Positions 26,084-36,947 of a DNA stretch of 64,000 nucleotides are shown in pieces; the stretch's first letter is position 1; each line of letters begins with the position of its first letter. This stretch comes from Cupriavidus oxalaticus (GTDB taxonomy: Bacteria; Pseudomonadota; Gammaproteobacteria; Burkholderiales; Burkholderiaceae). The position numbers and the translations under genes are program-made. Under the pieces are notes generated by a model. That model worked only from the letters and a program-made list of their open reading frames with translations. It was not told where the DNA came from and made no database searches. The stretch covers positions 558,001 through 622,000 of the forward strand of contig NZ_CP038635.1 in NCBI RefSeq assembly GCF_004768545.1, read 5' to 3'.

Positions 26084-29000
26084 TCAGACGGCGGCCGGCT
26101 GGTCAGGCGTGCCGCCGCGGCGGCGCTGGCGCCAGGCCTTGACCTTCAGGCGCCAGCGGTCCAGCGTCAGGTAGACCACTGGCGTGGTGTACAGCGTCAG
26201 CAGCTGGCTCACCACCAGGCCGCCGACAATCGAGATGCCCAGCGGCGCGCGCAGCTCGGCGCCGTCGCCGCGGCCGATCGCCAGCGGCACCGCGCCCAGC
26301 AGCGCGGCCATGGTCGTCATCAGGATCGGGCGGAAACGCAGCAGGCAGGCGCGGTAGATGGCTTCGCGCGGCGACAGCCCGTCGCGGCGCTCGGCGTCGA
26401 TGGCGAAGTCGATCATCATGATCGCGTTCTTCTTTACGATGCCGATCAGCAGGATCACGCCGATCAGCGCGATGATGCTGAAGTCCGTCCTCGACGCCAT
26501 CAGCGCCAGCAGCGCGCCCACGCCCGCCGACGGCAGCGTCGACAGGATGGTGAGCGGGTGGACATAGCTTTCATACAGCACGCCCAGCACGATGTAGATG
26601 GTGATCAGCGCCGCCAGGATCAGGATCGGCTGGCTCTTGAGCGAGTCCTGGAACGCCTTGGCGCCGCCCTGGAAGTTGGCGCGCAGCGTTTCCGGCACGC
26701 CGATGCGCGCCATCTCGCGGTTGATCGCATCGGTCGCCTGCGACAGCGAGGTCCCCTCCGACAGGTTGAACGAGATCGTCGATGCCGCGAACTGCCCCTG
26801 GTGGTTCACGCCCAGCGGCGTGCTGGTCGGGATCACGCTCGCGAAGGCAGACAGCGGCACGCGGTTGCCGTTGCCGGTGACGACGTAGATGTCCTTGAGC
26901 GCGTTCGGGCCCTGCAGGTACTCGGGGCTCAGCTCCATCACCACGCGGTACTGGTTGAGCGGATGGTAGATGGTCGACACCAGCCGCTGGCCGAAGGCGT
27001 TGTTCAGCACCGCATCCACCTGCTGCGCGGTCACGCCCAGGCGCGACGCCGTATCGCGGTCGATGATCACCGAGGTCTGCAGCCCCTTGTCGTTGGTGTC
27101 GGTGTCGATGTCCTCCAGCCCCTTCAGGTTGGACAGCGCCGCGCGCACCTTGGGCTCCCACGTGCGCAGCACTTCGAGGTCGTCGGACTGCAGCGTGAAC
27201 TGGTACTGCGAGCTGCTCTGCCGCCCGCCGATGCGGATGTCCTGCACCGGCTGCAGGAACAGGCTCGCACCGGGCTCCTTGGCCAGCTTGCCGCGCAGCC
27301 GCGCGATGATGGCGTCGGCGGACTCCTTGCGCTCCGCCAGCGGCTTGAGCGTGACGAACATCTGGCCGGTGTTGCGCTGCGAGCCGCCGGTAAAGCCGGT
27401 CACGTTTTCAACTGCCGGATCCGACTGCACAATCCTGATAAAGCTGTCGAGCTTGCCGCGCATGGCCTGGAACGAGGTGGCCTGGTCGGCGCGGATAAAG
27501 CCGATCAGCCGGCCCGTGTCCTGCTGCGGGAAGAAGCCCTTGGGCACGATCACGTACAGGTACACGTTGAGCGCGATGGTGGCGATCAGCACCAGCCACA
27601 CCAGCGGGCTGAAGCGCAGCGCGGTCGACAGCGAACGCGCATAGCCATCGTGCAGCCACCGGAACATGCGCTCGGTGGCGCGGAAGAAGCGTCCCTGCTG
27701 CTCCGGTTCCGCCGGCCGCAGCATGCGCGCGCACATCATCGGCGTGGTGGTCAGCGACACCACCAGCGACACCAGGATCGCCACCGACAGCGTGATCGCG
27801 AACTCCTGGAACAGGCGCCCGACGATGCCGCCCATCATCAGCAGCGGAATGAACACCGCGATCAGCGACAGGCTCATCGACAGCACCGTGAAGCCGACCT
27901 CGCGCGCGCCACGCAGCGCGGCGGCCAGCGGCTTCATGCCCTCCTCGATATGGCGCGAAATGTTCTCCAGCACCACGATGGCATCGTCGACCACGAAGCC
28001 GGTGGCAATGGTCAGCGCCATCAGCGACAGGTTGTTCAGCGAGAACCCGGCCAGGTACATCACCGTGAAGGTGCCGATCAGCGAGACCGGCACCGCCACG
28101 CTGGGGATCAGCGTCGCGCGCACGTTGCGCAGGAAGATGAACACCACCATGATCACCAGCGCCACCGAGATCATCAGCGTGTGCTCGACCTCGCGCAGCG
28201 AGGCGCGGATGGTGGGGGTGCGGTCCATCATCACGTCCATCGAGATCGCCGCCGGGATCATCTTCTGCAGGTTCGGCAGCATCTCGCGCACGCGGTCGAC
28301 GGTCTCGATGATATTGGCGCCGGGCGAGCGGTTCAGCACCAGCAGCACCGACGGCTTGCCGTTGGCCGAGCCCGCGTTGCGGATGTCCTGCACCGAATCG
28401 ACCACGTTGGCCACGTCGCGCAGCCGCACCGGCACCGCGAACGAATTCGGCCCGCTGGTGGCACTGGTGCCCCCGGTGGCGCCGCTGGTGATGGTTGTGG
28501 TGCCGCTGCTGGTGGTCAGCGTGGTCACGGTGACGCCGTTGACCACCTTGGTGCTGACGCCGCCGCTGGCGGTCGCATTGGCGGTGCTGGCGATCAGCGC
28601 GCCCGCCGACGCCGACGAGTAGGTGCCCGGCGTAGCGTAGCGGATGATCAGCGGCATGTAGTCTTCCGCCTTCATCATCTGGTCGTTGGCGTAGACCTGC
28701 CAGTTGTTGCTGGCGTTTTCCAGCGTGCCGAGCGGCCGGTTGGCGTTGGTCGCGCTGATGGTGTTGCGCACGTCCTCCAGCGAGATGCCGTAGTTGTTCA
28801 GCGCGGTCGGGTTCAGTTCGACCCGCACCGCCGGCAAGGAGGCGCCGCCAATGGTGACCTGCCCCACGCCTTCCACCTGCGACAGCTTCTGCGCCAGGAT
28901 GGTCGAGGCCGCATCGTAGAGCTGTCCGCGCGTCATCGTCGGCGAGGTCAGCGCGATGATCATGATCGGCGCGTCGGCGGGGTTGACCTTGCGGTAGGTC

Positions 29001-29380
29001 GGGTTGTTGGGCAGGCTGGTCGGCAGCGTCGCGCGCGAAGCGTTGATCGCGGCCTGCACGTCGCGCGCGGCGCCGTCGATATTGCGCGACAGGTCGAACT
29101 GCAGCGTCACGCGGGTCGAGCCGAGCGAGCTGCTGGAGGTGATTTCGGTCACGCCGGCGATGGTACCGAGCGCGCGCTCCAGCGGCGTCGCCACGGTGGC
29201 GGCCATCGTTTCCGGGCTGGCGCCAGGGAGCGACGCCGATACCGAGATGGTCGGGAAGTCCACCTGCGGCAGCGGCGACACCGGCAGCAGCCGCAGTGCC
29301 GCGAGCCCGGCCAGCAGGATGCCGAGCGTGAGCAGCGCGGTCGCGACCGGGCGATGGATAAAGGCAGCCGAAAGATTCAT
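26084..29380 (-). CDS. mdtC: RND multidrug efflux pump subunit, MdtC/MuxC type, with a periplasmic insertion
   Basis: A proton-driven RND transporter of 1098 residues, longer than the roughly 1025 of MdtC. It has the expected 12-TM layout with two large periplasmic loops: [19 protein letters not shown] start, [23 protein letters not shown]4 segment [18 protein letters not shown] with the proton-relay aspartates, and [18 protein letters not shown]. The extra length is largely a Ser/Thr/Gly-rich insert at about 249-315, absent from the sister gene. MdtC works as a heteromultimer with MdtB, encoded directly upstream with a 2-bp gap. The substrate range (bile salts, novobiocin, others in E. coli) is not deducible here. 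Confidence 0.95.
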   Translation of the reverse strand: MNLSAAFIHRPVATALLTLGILLAGLAALRLLPVSPLPQVDFPTISVSASLPGASPETMAATVATPLERALGTIAGVTEITSSSSLGSTRVTLQFDLSRNIDGAARDVQAAINASRATLPTSLPNNPTYRKVNPADAPIMIIALTSPTMTRGQLYDAASTILAQKLSQVEGVGQVTIGGASLPAVRVELNPTALNNYGISLEDVRNTISATNANRPLGTLENASNNWQVYANDQMMKAEDYMPLIIRYATPGTYSSASAGALIASTANATASGGVSTKVVNGVTVTTLTTSSGTTTITSGATGGTSATSGPNSFAVPVRLRDVANVVDSVQDIRNAGSANGKPSVLLVLNRSPGANIIETVDRVREMLPNLQKMIPAAISMDVMMDRTPTIRASLREVEHTLMISVALVIMVVFIFLRNVRATLIPSVAVPVSLIGTFTVMYLAGFSLNNLSLMALTIATGFVVDDAIVVLENISRHIEEGMKPLAAALRGAREVGFTVLSMSLSLIAVFIPLLMMGGIVGRLFQEFAITLSVAILVSLVVSLTTTPMMCARMLRPAEPEQQGRFFRATERMFRWLHDGYARSLSTALRFSPLVWLVLIATIALNVYLYVIVPKGFFPQQDTGRLIGFIRADQATSFQAMRGKLDSFIRIVQSDPAVENVTGFTGGSQRNTGQMFVTLKPLAERKESADAIIARLRGKLAKEPGASLFLQPVQDIRIGGRQSSSQYQFTLQSDDLEVLRTWEPKVRAALSNLKGLEDIDTDTNDKGLQTSVIIDRDTASRLGVTAQQVDAVLNNAFGQRLVSTIYHPLNQYRVVMELSPEYLQGPNALKDIYVVTGNGNRVPLSAFASVIPTSTPLGVNHQGQFAASTISFNLSEGTSLSQATDAINREMARIGVPETLRANFQGGAKAFQDSLKSQPILILAALITIYIVLGVLYESYVHPLTILSTLPSAGVGALLALMASRTDFSIIALIGVILLIGIVKKNAIMMIDFAIDAERRDGLSPREAIYRACLLRFRPILMTTMAALLGAVPLAIGRGDGAELRAPLGISIVGGLVVSQLLTLYTTPVVYLTLDRWRLKVKAWRQRRRGGTPDQPAAV

Positions 29381-29382
29381 TG

Positions 29383-32300
29383 TCAGACCGGCTCCTCGCC
29401 CGTGCCGCCTTCCTCCGGATCACCGAAGCGGCGCTTGCGCCAGCCCTTCACGCGCGTCGCCACGCGGTCGAAGGCCAGGTAGATCACCGGCGTGGTGAAC
29501 AGCGTCAGCACCTGGCTGACCAGCAGGCCGCCCACCATGGTCACGCCCAGCGGCTGGCGCAGCTCGCTGCCGATGCCGGAGCCCAGCATCAGCGGCAGCG
29601 CCGCCAGCAGCGCCGCCATGGTGGTCATAAGGATCGGGCGGAAACGCAGCAGGCAGGCCTGGAAGATCGCGTCGCGCGGCGTCATGCCGCCTTCGCGCTC
29701 GGCCTCGAGCGCGAAGTCGATCATCATGATCGCGTTCTTCTTGACGATGCCGATCAGCAGGATGATGCCGATGATGGCGATGATGCCCAGGTCCATCCCC
29801 GCCACCAGCAACGCCAGCAACGCGCCCACGCCTGCGGACGGTAACGTCGACAGGATCGTGACCGGGTGGATGGTGCTTTCATACAGCACGCCCAGCACGA
29901 TATACATCGTCACCACCGCGGCCAGGATCAGCCACAGCGTGTTCGACAGCGACGCGCGGAACGCCAGCGCCGCGCCCTGGAAGCTGGTCTGCATCGAGAT
30001 CGGCAGGCCCAGCTCCTGCTCCACCCTGGTGATCTTGTCGACCGCGGCGCCGAGCGATTCGCCATGCGCCAGGTTGAACGAGATCGTTGCCGCGGGGAAT
30101 TGCCCCTGGTGGTTGATCACCAGAGGCCCGGTGCGCTCGGTGATGCGCGCGAACGCGCCCAGCGGCACCTGTCCGCCGGAAGAGGAGGGCAGGCGCAGCT
30201 CGGCCAGCGATTGCGGGCTTTTGCGGAACTCCGGCATGGTCTCCAGCACCACGCGGTACTGGCTCGACTGCGTGAAGATGGTCGACACCAGCCGCTGGCC
30301 GAAGGCGCTGTACAGCGCGCTGTCGATCACCGCGGTGGTGATGCCGAAGCGCGCCGCGGCGTCGCGGTCGATATCGACATAGGCGCGCAGGCCGTTGTTC
30401 TGCTGGTCGCTGGTGACGTCGCGCAGCTCCGGCTCCTGGCGCAGGCGCTCCACCAGCTTCGGCACCCACGCGGCCAGCGTCTCGGGATCGGGATCTTCCA
30501 CCGTGAACTGGTACTGCGTGCGCGAGACCTTGTCCTCGATGGTCAGGTCCTGCACCGGCTGCGTGAACAGCGAGACGCCGCCGAGGCTCTGCACCGCATG
30601 CTGCAGGCGCTGCGTGACCACGTCGATGGGGTCGCGCTCGCCCTTGGGCTTGAGGTTGATCAGCATGCGCCCGGCGTTGAGCGTGGTGTTGCTGCCATCC
30701 ACGCCGATGAACGACGACAGGCTCGCCACCGCCGGGTCCTGCATCACCACCTTGGCCACCGCTTCCTGCTTGCGCGCCATGGCGCCGAAGGAGGTGGTCT
30801 GCGCGGCCTCGGTGATGCCCTGGATCACGCCGGTGTCCTGCACCGGGAAGAAGCCCTTGGGCACCAGCAGGTACAGCAGCACGGTCAGCGCCAGCGTGGC
30901 CACGGCCACGACCAGCGTTGCCTTCTGGCGATCGAGCACCCAGTCCAGCGCGCGCCCGTAGCGCTCGATCACGTTGTCGAAGAAGCGGCCGGTGGCGCGG
31001 TGGAAGCGCGACAGCTTCTCTTCCGGCACATGGTGCAGCAGCCGCGCGCACATCATCGGCGTGAGCGTCAGCGACACCACCGCCGAGATCAGGATCGATA
31101 CCGCCAGCGTGATCGCGAACTCGCGGAACAGCCGGCCGACCACGTCGCCCATGAACAGCAGCGGGATCAGCACCGCCACCAGCGAGAAGGTCAGCGAGAT
31201 GATGGTGAAGCCAATCTGCTTCGAGCCCTTGAGCGCCGCCTGCATCGGCGAATCGCCTTTCTCGATGTAGCGCATGATGTTCTCGATCATCACGATCGCA
31301 TCGTCGACCACGAAGCCGGTGGCAATGGTCAGCGCCATCAGCGTCAGGTTGTTGATCGAGAACCCCGACAGGTACATCACGCCGAACGTGCCCACCAGCG
31401 ACAGCGGCACCGCCACGCCCGGGATGATGGTGGCGGGGATATTGCGCAGGAACAGGAAGATCACCAGCACCACCAGCGCGATCGCCAGCAGCAGCTCGAA
31501 CTGCACGTCCTCGACCGAGGCGCGGATGGTGGTGGTGCGGTCGGTCAGCAGCTGCACGTGGACCGACGCCGGCAGCGCGTTCTGCAGCTGCGGCAGCAGC
31601 GCCTTGATGCGGTCGACCACCTCGATCACGTTCGCGCCGGGCTGGCGCTGGATGTTCAGCACGATCGCGGGCTTGTCGTTGGCCCACGCGGCCAGGCGGC
31701 TGTTCTCGGGACCGTCGACGATCTCGGCCACGTCGGTGATGCGGATCGGCGCGCCGTTCTTGTAGCCGAGGATGATCTGGCGGTATTCGTCGGCGGAGCG
31801 CAGCTGGTCGTTGGCGTCGATGGTCGACGCGCGCTGCGGGCCGTCGAAGCTGCCCTTGGCGCCGTTGACGTTGGCCGAGCCGATCGCGGTGCGCAGGTCG
31901 TCGATCGACATGCCGAGCGATGCCAGCGCGGCCGGGTTGGCCTGGATGCGCACCGCGGGGCGCTGCCCGCCGCTGATGGTGACCAGGCCCACGCCCTGGA
32001 TCTGCGAGATCTTCTGCGCCACGCGCGTATCCACCATGTCCTGCAGCTTGGGCAGCGGCATGGTGTCGGACGTCATGGCGATGGTCATGATCGGCGCGTC
32101 GGCCGGGTTGACCTTGCTGTAGACCGGCGGCATCGGCAGGTCGGACGGCAGCAGGTTGCTGCCGGCATTGATGGCGGCCTGCACTTCCTGCTCGGCCACG
32201 TCCAGCGGCAGCGTCAGCTCGAACTGCAGCGTGATCACCGAGGCGCCGCCCGACGAGGACGACGACATCTGCTTCAGGCCGGGCATCTGGCCGAACTGCC

Positions 32301-32505
32301 GCTCCAGCGGCGCGGTCACCGACGAAGTCATCACGTCGGGGCTGGCGCCGGGGTAGAGCGTGGTGACCTGGATCGTCGGGTAGTCGACCTCCGGCAGCGC
32401 CGACAGCGGCAGCAGCCGGTAGGCCACCAGCCCGGAGAGCAGGATGGCCAGCATCAGCAGCGCCGTAGCGACCGGGCGCTGGATGAAGAGGCGTGATGGG
32501 TTCAT
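29383..32505 (-). CDS. mdtB: RND multidrug efflux pump subunit, MdtB/MuxB type
   Basis: An inner-membrane RND transporter of 1040 residues, normal for MdtB. Motifs: [69 protein letters not shown] (TM4 proton-relay aspartates), [18 protein letters not shown], and the late segment [20 protein letters not shown]. In E. coli MdtB pairs with MdtC 2:1 in one pump; the gene order mdtA-mdtB-mdtC is the same here, with spacings of 9 and 2 bp indicating one transcript. The next gene, mdtC, is a divergent paralogue. Confidence 0.96.
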   Translation of the reverse strand: MNPSRLFIQRPVATALLMLAILLSGLVAYRLLPLSALPEVDYPTIQVTTLYPGASPDVMTSSVTAPLERQFGQMPGLKQMSSSSSGGASVITLQFELTLPLDVAEQEVQAAINAGSNLLPSDLPMPPVYSKVNPADAPIMTIAMTSDTMPLPKLQDMVDTRVAQKISQIQGVGLVTISGGQRPAVRIQANPAALASLGMSIDDLRTAIGSANVNGAKGSFDGPQRASTIDANDQLRSADEYRQIILGYKNGAPIRITDVAEIVDGPENSRLAAWANDKPAIVLNIQRQPGANVIEVVDRIKALLPQLQNALPASVHVQLLTDRTTTIRASVEDVQFELLLAIALVVLVIFLFLRNIPATIIPGVAVPLSLVGTFGVMYLSGFSINNLTLMALTIATGFVVDDAIVMIENIMRYIEKGDSPMQAALKGSKQIGFTIISLTFSLVAVLIPLLFMGDVVGRLFREFAITLAVSILISAVVSLTLTPMMCARLLHHVPEEKLSRFHRATGRFFDNVIERYGRALDWVLDRQKATLVVAVATLALTVLLYLLVPKGFFPVQDTGVIQGITEAAQTTSFGAMARKQEAVAKVVMQDPAVASLSSFIGVDGSNTTLNAGRMLINLKPKGERDPIDVVTQRLQHAVQSLGGVSLFTQPVQDLTIEDKVSRTQYQFTVEDPDPETLAAWVPKLVERLRQEPELRDVTSDQQNNGLRAYVDIDRDAAARFGITTAVIDSALYSAFGQRLVSTIFTQSSQYRVVLETMPEFRKSPQSLAELRLPSSSGGQVPLGAFARITERTGPLVINHQGQFPAATISFNLAHGESLGAAVDKITRVEQELGLPISMQTSFQGAALAFRASLSNTLWLILAAVVTMYIVLGVLYESTIHPVTILSTLPSAGVGALLALLVAGMDLGIIAIIGIILLIGIVKKNAIMMIDFALEAEREGGMTPRDAIFQACLLRFRPILMTTMAALLAALPLMLGSGIGSELRQPLGVTMVGGLLVSQVLTLFTTPVIYLAFDRVATRVKGWRKRRFGDPEEGGTGEEPV

Positions 32506-32514
32506 GCGCGGTCC

Positions 32515-34035
32515 TTACTGCTGCTGGCGGCGCGGGCCTTCCGCACCTGGAGCGCTGGCGCCGCCTTCACGCTGGCGCCGATGCTCGCCGGCCGCGCCGG
32601 AAGCACCGGAAGCGCCGGAAGCGCCGCCCGCGGCCGCGCCGCTGGCATCGCCATGCGGCGCGCTGGCACCGCCCCAGCCAGCGCCGTCGCGGTTGCGTCG
32701 GCCGCGCCCGCGCGGCTGGCTGGCCGGCACCGTCGCCGCGGCACGCGCGGCCGGGTCGACTGCTTCGACCGTCATGCCTTCCTTGAGCCGGTCGGCGCCA
32801 TCCACCACCACGCGCTGGCCGGGCTCCAGGCCCTTGAGCACCGCATTGCGGCTGCCATCGCCCGGGCCGAGGGTGATCACCTGGACCTTGACCTTGTTGG
32901 CGTCGTCGACGGTGTAGACGAACGTGCCCTGCTGTCCGCGCTGGATCGCCGCCACCGGAATCACGGTGGCGTCCTTGAGCGTGTCGACGCGCGTGCGCAC
33001 GTTGACGAACTGGTTCGGGAACAGCATCCCGTCTTCATTGGGGAAGACCGCCTTGAGCTTGACCGTGCCGGTGGTGGTGTCGATCTGGTTGTCGGTGGTC
33101 AGCAGCGTGCCTTCGCCCAGCTGGTTGCGCACCTGGCGGTCCCACGCCTGCACCGGCAGCTTTTCGCCGGCGTTGAGCTTCTTCAGCACCGACGGCAGGT
33201 TGTCCTCGGGGATGGTGTACATCACGGCGATCGGCTGGATCTGCGTGATCAGCGCGATGCCGTTGGCGTCGCTGGTGTTGACGATATTGCCCGGATCGAC
33301 CTGGCGCAGGCCGATGCGGCCCGACACCGGCGCCACGATCCTGGTGTAGCCCAGCTGCAGGCGCGCATTGGCCACGTTGCCCTGGTCGGTCTTGACCACG
33401 CCTTCGTACTGGCGCACCAGCGCGTCCTGGGTATCGACCTGCTGCTTGGAGATCGAATCCTGGCCCAGCAGGGTGCGGTAGCGCTGCTGGTCCAGCTTCG
33501 CGTTCTGCAGCAGGGCCTGGTCGCGCGCCAGCTGGCCCACGGCCTGGTCGAGCGCGGCCTGGAACGGGCGCGGGTCGATCTCGGCCAGCACGTCGCCGGC
33601 CCTGACCATCTGGCCTTCCTTGAACAGCACCTTCAGCAGCGGGCCGGACACCTGCGCGCGCACGGTCACGTTAGAGACCGGGGTCACGTTGCCCAGCCCG
33701 TTCAGGACCACGTCCATGTCGCGCTGGGCCACGGTGGCGACCACGACCGGCGAGCGCGGCATGCCGGCGCGGCCCCCTGGCCCGCCAGGACCGCCAGGAC
33801 CTCCCGCACCGGGTCCGCCGGCGCCGCCCGGGCCGCCCGGGCCGCCCGCGGTGCCCTTGGGGGCGTCGCCGCGGTGCGCATACCAGTACCAGCCGCCTCC
33901 GGCCAGCAGCAGCACCAGCAGCCCGGCATACAGCCGGCGCCGGCTCCTGCGCGGTGGGGTGCCGCCGGGCGGCAGGGGCGGACGGGAAGACGGGGATGGG
34001 GGAGGGTTAGGTTGGCCTTGTTCGGGGTTGGACAT
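32515..34035 (-). CDS. mdtA: RND efflux periplasmic adaptor (membrane fusion protein), MdtA type
   Basis: A 506-residue adaptor that bridges MdtBC and the outer-membrane channel. A Pro-rich cytoplasmic start is followed by one membrane anchor (RLYAGLLVLLLAGGGWYWYA), then an odd Gly/Pro/Ala-rich linker (about 65-95, repeats of GGPGGPGG). The MFP core follows: VVVATVAQRDMDVVLNGLGNV, VTVRAQVSGPLLKVLFKEGQ (lipoyl half), an alpha-hairpin with DQAVGQLARDQALLQNAKLD, and VAPVSGRIGLRQVDPGN (second lipoyl half). Another low-complexity Ala/Gly tail ends the protein. The ATG at 34035 begins MSNPEQ. It is the first gene of the operon; an OmpR-like gene diverges 340 bp away. Confidence 0.94.
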   Translation of the reverse strand: MSNPEQGQPNPPPSPSSRPPLPPGGTPPRRSRRRLYAGLLVLLLAGGGWYWYAHRGDAPKGTAGGPGGPGGAGGPGAGGPGGPGGPGGRAGMPRSPVVVATVAQRDMDVVLNGLGNVTPVSNVTVRAQVSGPLLKVLFKEGQMVRAGDVLAEIDPRPFQAALDQAVGQLARDQALLQNAKLDQQRYRTLLGQDSISKQQVDTQDALVRQYEGVVKTDQGNVANARLQLGYTRIVAPVSGRIGLRQVDPGNIVNTSDANGIALITQIQPIAVMYTIPEDNLPSVLKKLNAGEKLPVQAWDRQVRNQLGEGTLLTTDNQIDTTTGTVKLKAVFPNEDGMLFPNQFVNVRTRVDTLKDATVIPVAAIQRGQQGTFVYTVDDANKVKVQVITLGPGDGSRNAVLKGLEPGQRVVVDGADRLKEGMTVEAVDPAARAAATVPASQPRGRGRRNRDGAGWGGASAPHGDASGAAAGGASGASGASGAAGEHRRQREGGASAPGAEGPRRQQQ

Positions 34036-34375
34036 GTCCGCAATCCTGGGAACGGCGCGCCCGGGCGCGCCGCGGTGTTCTGCTGGCAAGTGACGATGGA
34101 TGCAGCAGTATGCCGCAACGCAATGGGCGCCGGCCGGCCGCGGGGGGCAGCGCGCCCGGCGGCCGCCGGCGTGCCGGCAAGTGCCGTGCGGCGCGCATTG
34201 GGCGGCGCCGTTGGCAAGTCATGCGGCAAGGATAATGTGCGGGCGCGGACGCCCGTATTTCGGCGCCCGGCGCTTTTATTACAGAGGATTACCAGCGCCC
34301 CAGGTGTAACCTCCGGAAACAAAACCGCCCGGCCGATCCGGCGTGTGCGCCGCGCGGGCTGACTATCATGTGCCT
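34036..34375. other. Divergent intergenic region between mdtA and the ompR-like gene
   Basis: 340 bp without a credible gene. It must contain the promoters for the leftward RND operon and the rightward two-component operon. The last 100 bp next to the regulator are relatively AT-richer (around CTTTTATTACAGAGGATTAC, 34273-34292). I see no convincing tandem OmpR-type sites. Confidence 0.35.
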
Positions 34376-35119
34376 ATGCGAACGAACCAGCCTACCCAGA
34401 TCCTCGTCGTCGACGACGATCCCGAACTCCGCGACCTGCTGCGCGAGTACCTGACCCAGCAGGGCTTTGCCGTCTCGGTGCTGCACGACGGCGACGGCCT
34501 GCAGGCGCGCCTGGAGCGCGAGCGGCCAGCGCTGATCGTGCTCGACCTGATGATGCCCAAGGTCGACGGCCTGACCGCGCTGCGCAACCTGCGCGCCAAG
34601 AACGACGACATCCCGGTGATCCTGCTTACTGCCCGCAGCGACGAGATCGACCGCATCGTCGGCCTGGAGATCGGCGCCGACGACTACCTCGGCAAACCCT
34701 TCTCGCCGCGCGAGCTGCTGGCGCGCATCAACGCCGTGCTGCGCCGCAAGCTGGCCCGCCCCGCGGCGGCGCCGGAGGACCGCGAATCGGTCGCGTTTGG
34801 CCCGTTCCGCGTCAATTTCCGCCAGCGCACGCTGAGCCGCGCCGGCCAGCCGCTGTCGATCAGCGATACCGAGTTCGCGTTGCTCAAGCTGCTGCTGATG
34901 CATCCGCTCGAAGTGCTATCGCGCGAGCGTATCGTCGAGCTGATGTACGGCAGCGCCAGCGGCATCAGCGACCGCGGCATCGACGTGCAGATCTGGCGCC
35001 TGCGCCGGCTGCTCGACGAAGACGCGCAGCGCCCGCGCTATATCCAGACCGTGCGCGGCCGCGGCTACACCTTCGTGCCCGACGAAGCGGAAGAGATTCC
35101 CGCCGAGCTTTCCGATTAA
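34376..35119 (+). CDS. OmpR-family response regulator
   Basis: A cytoplasmic two-component response regulator of 247 residues. Receiver domain (about 7-120): acidic pair in LVVDDDPE, phosphoacceptor Asp57 in LIVLDLMMP, ILLTARSD, and Lys in LGKPFSPRELLAR. The C-terminal winged helix is of OmpR/PhoB type (FRQRTLSRAGQPLSISDTEF, VLSRERIVELMYG, SDRGIDVQIWRLRRLL, TVRGRGYTFVP). The ATG at 34376 was preferred; a GTG two codons upstream is possible. The partner kinase gene follows after 67 bp. Divergence from the mdtABC-type operon suggests, but does not prove, control of that pump. Confidence 0.95.
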   Translation: MRTNQPTQILVVDDDPELRDLLREYLTQQGFAVSVLHDGDGLQARLERERPALIVLDLMMPKVDGLTALRNLRAKNDDIPVILLTARSDEIDRIVGLEIGADDYLGKPFSPRELLARINAVLRRKLARPAAAPEDRESVAFGPFRVNFRQRTLSRAGQPLSISDTEFALLKLLLMHPLEVLSRERIVELMYGSASGISDRGIDVQIWRLRRLLDEDAQRPRYIQTVRGRGYTFVPDEAEEIPAELSD

Positions 35120-35186
35120 AGCACGCGGCGGCCGGCCGTTTTATCGCCTTTACGTGCCGCCGCGTGCCACCCGAGCCTGCTTCCCG

Positions 35187-36458
35187 ATGAAGTTGCGACG
35201 TATCGACACCCTGTTCGGCCGCATTGCCTTGCTGATCGCGGCCGTGCTCGTGATCAGCCACTTCTCGTGGCTGGCCATCCTGCGCATGGACCGGCGCCAG
35301 CAGCAGGTCGACTATTCCGTGGAGCAGATGCTGTTCCAGCTCGACAGCATCGAGCGCGCGCTCGATGCGCACCCGCCGGCCAAGCTGCCCAGCCTGGTGG
35401 AGACCGCCGATACCGCCAGCGCCGATGAGCACGCCACCGCGCCCAAGGGCGGCCGCTCGCGCCGCCTGGTCGAGCAGTTCATTTCGCGGCTGCCGCAGGG
35501 CACCGAGGTCCGGCTCGAGGACGAGACCACGCCGCGTATCTGGATCAAGCTGCCCAGCCGCGATGACTGGATCGCGATGCCGATTCTCTGGGTCCACAAC
35601 CCGCCGCCTGACAACCGGCTGGTGCCGGGCGTGATGCTGGTGGTGGGCGTGGCCATCGTGTTCGCGCTGCTGATCGCGTGGCAGCTGCAGCGGCCGGTGC
35701 GGGACATGGCCAACGCGGCCGAGCTGCTGTCGCGCCAGCGCGCGGTGCCGCCCTTGCGCGAACGCGGGCCGCATGAGCTGCGCCAGCTGATCGAGCGCTT
35801 CAATCGCATGGTGGCCGACCTGGCGCGGATCGACCAGGAGCGCAATACGATGCTGGCCGGGATCGCGCATGACCTGAAGACGCCGCTGGCGCGGCTGCGG
35901 CTGCGTGCCGAAATGCTGTCCGATCCCAAGGCCGCGGCGGGGGTTACGCGCGACGTGGATTCGATGCAGGCGATCGTTGAGCAGTTCCTGAGCTTTGCAC
36001 AGACCAGTGAATCGACGGCGCGGCCAGTGCCGGTGGACCGGCGGGTCAATGAACTGGCGGCTTCGCTGGCCGAGCAGGAGCGGCAGGTGGTGTTGTCGCT
36101 GGGGGCGGGGGATGGGTTCCGGATGATCGCTACGCAGCTGGATCGGATTATCGGGAATCTTGTTGACAATGCTTATGCCTACGGCAAGCCGCCGGTTTGC
36201 ATTGCTACGACGCGTACGGCTGATGGTTATGTGCTGGTGGTCGAAGACCAGGGGGCCGGGATTCCTGAAGAGGACAAGGAACGCGTCACGCTGCCGTTTG
36301 TGCGCCTCGATCCGGCCCGGGGCGGGAATGCGCATTCCGGGTTGGGGTTGGCGATTGTGGATCGGCTGGTGCGGCAGGCTGGGGGGAAGCTCAATCTCGT
36401 CAATGCCGACGGGGGCGGGTTTAGGGTCGAGATGGTGTTTGGGGCGGTGGGGGCTTAA
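35187..36458 (+). CDS. EnvZ-like sensor histidine kinase
   Basis: An inner-membrane sensor kinase of 423 residues paired with the preceding OmpR-like regulator. It has a first membrane segment (RIALLIAAVLVISHFSWLAI), a periplasmic sensor of about 120 residues, and a second membrane segment (MLVVGVAIVFALLIAWQL). A HAMP-like linker follows (RGPHELRQLIERFNRMVADL), then the dimerisation domain with His228 in GIAHDLKTPLARLRLRAEM. The ATPase domain has Asn328 in IIGNLVDNAYAYG, the VEDQGAGIPEED loop and HSGLGLAIVDRLVRQAGG. The short HDLKTPL box and layout resemble EnvZ. The signal is unknown. A repeat-rich, gene-free stretch begins 23 bp after its stop. Confidence 0.94.
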   Translation: MKLRRIDTLFGRIALLIAAVLVISHFSWLAILRMDRRQQQVDYSVEQMLFQLDSIERALDAHPPAKLPSLVETADTASADEHATAPKGGRSRRLVEQFISRLPQGTEVRLEDETTPRIWIKLPSRDDWIAMPILWVHNPPPDNRLVPGVMLVVGVAIVFALLIAWQLQRPVRDMANAAELLSRQRAVPPLRERGPHELRQLIERFNRMVADLARIDQERNTMLAGIAHDLKTPLARLRLRAEMLSDPKAAAGVTRDVDSMQAIVEQFLSFAQTSESTARPVPVDRRVNELAASLAEQERQVVLSLGAGDGFRMIATQLDRIIGNLVDNAYAYGKPPVCIATTRTADGYVLVVEDQGAGIPEEDKERVTLPFVRLDPARGGNAHSGLGLAIVDRLVRQAGGKLNLVNADGGGFRVEMVFGAVGA

Positions 36459-36479
36459 GTTCGGTTTTGCTGCGACTCG

Positions 36480-36940
36480 GCATCTGGTGGAATTTGATAT
36501 GCCCGGTTCCGCCCTCCGCCCGGTCTGACGGAATTGACCGGATGCACTTCGTGGAGGCTCCGGCCCTCACCCCTGCCCCCCTCCCGCAAGCGGGAGAGGG
36601 GAGCAGCGACGCGTTCCGCGCCAGAGCCCCTGACCTGAGATGCTGCCGGCGCGCAGCGCAGCCGTAGGCGTTCCTACGTTGCCGCTAGCAGCAGGGGCCA
36701 CCCAACAGCTCTGGGCTCGTTCAACAATGGCGTCAATCCCGAGCCACCGTGGCGCACCAGGGCGTCAGGCAGTCCTGCCCTGCAACGAAGCCAAGCCCCG
36801 TACGAAAGCCGTAGCCCACTACGATAAGAGTGGCCGCCCGCAGGGCCGTAAACGCGTTTTTGGTTACTTTTGCCGCTCGGGCAAAAGTGACTCGCCCCTT
36901 CAGGGGCGAAACCAGGGCATATCAAATAGCTACCAGATGC
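36480..36940. mobile_element. MITE-like non-coding element with inverted ends
   Basis: About 460 bp with no open frame of its own. The left end (ATCTGGTGGAATTTGATATG, 36482-36501, continuing CCC) recurs inverted at the right end (36915-36938, reading ATCTGGTAGCTATTTGATAT then GCCC on the minus strand). Inside are a perfect hairpin ACTTTTGCC/GGCAAAAGT (36866-36888), a second hairpin CGCCCCT/AGGGGCG (36893-36908), the GCAGCGCAGCCGTAGGCGTT segment, and copy 3 of the dispersed palindrome. The left end and the GTAGGAACGCC segment also occur together at 50410-50473. A non-autonomous transposable element or composite repeat fits best; no transposase is present. Confidence 0.55.
36544..36606. repeat. 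Dispersed palindromic intergenic repeat, copy 3
   Basis: Shares about 60 bp with copy 1 (CACTTCGTGGAGGCTCCGGC, then CCTCACCCC..., ending CTCCCGCAAGCGGGAGAGGG). It lies inside the MITE-like element after the kinase gene. Confidence 0.8.
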
Positions 36941-36947
36941 CCGCCGC

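Noticed and set aside
26558..32496. Very long plus-strand frames opposite the RND genes
   Set aside because: Composition (His/Arg/Gln/Asp-rich, no domains) and the intact RND genes on the other strand show they are shadows.
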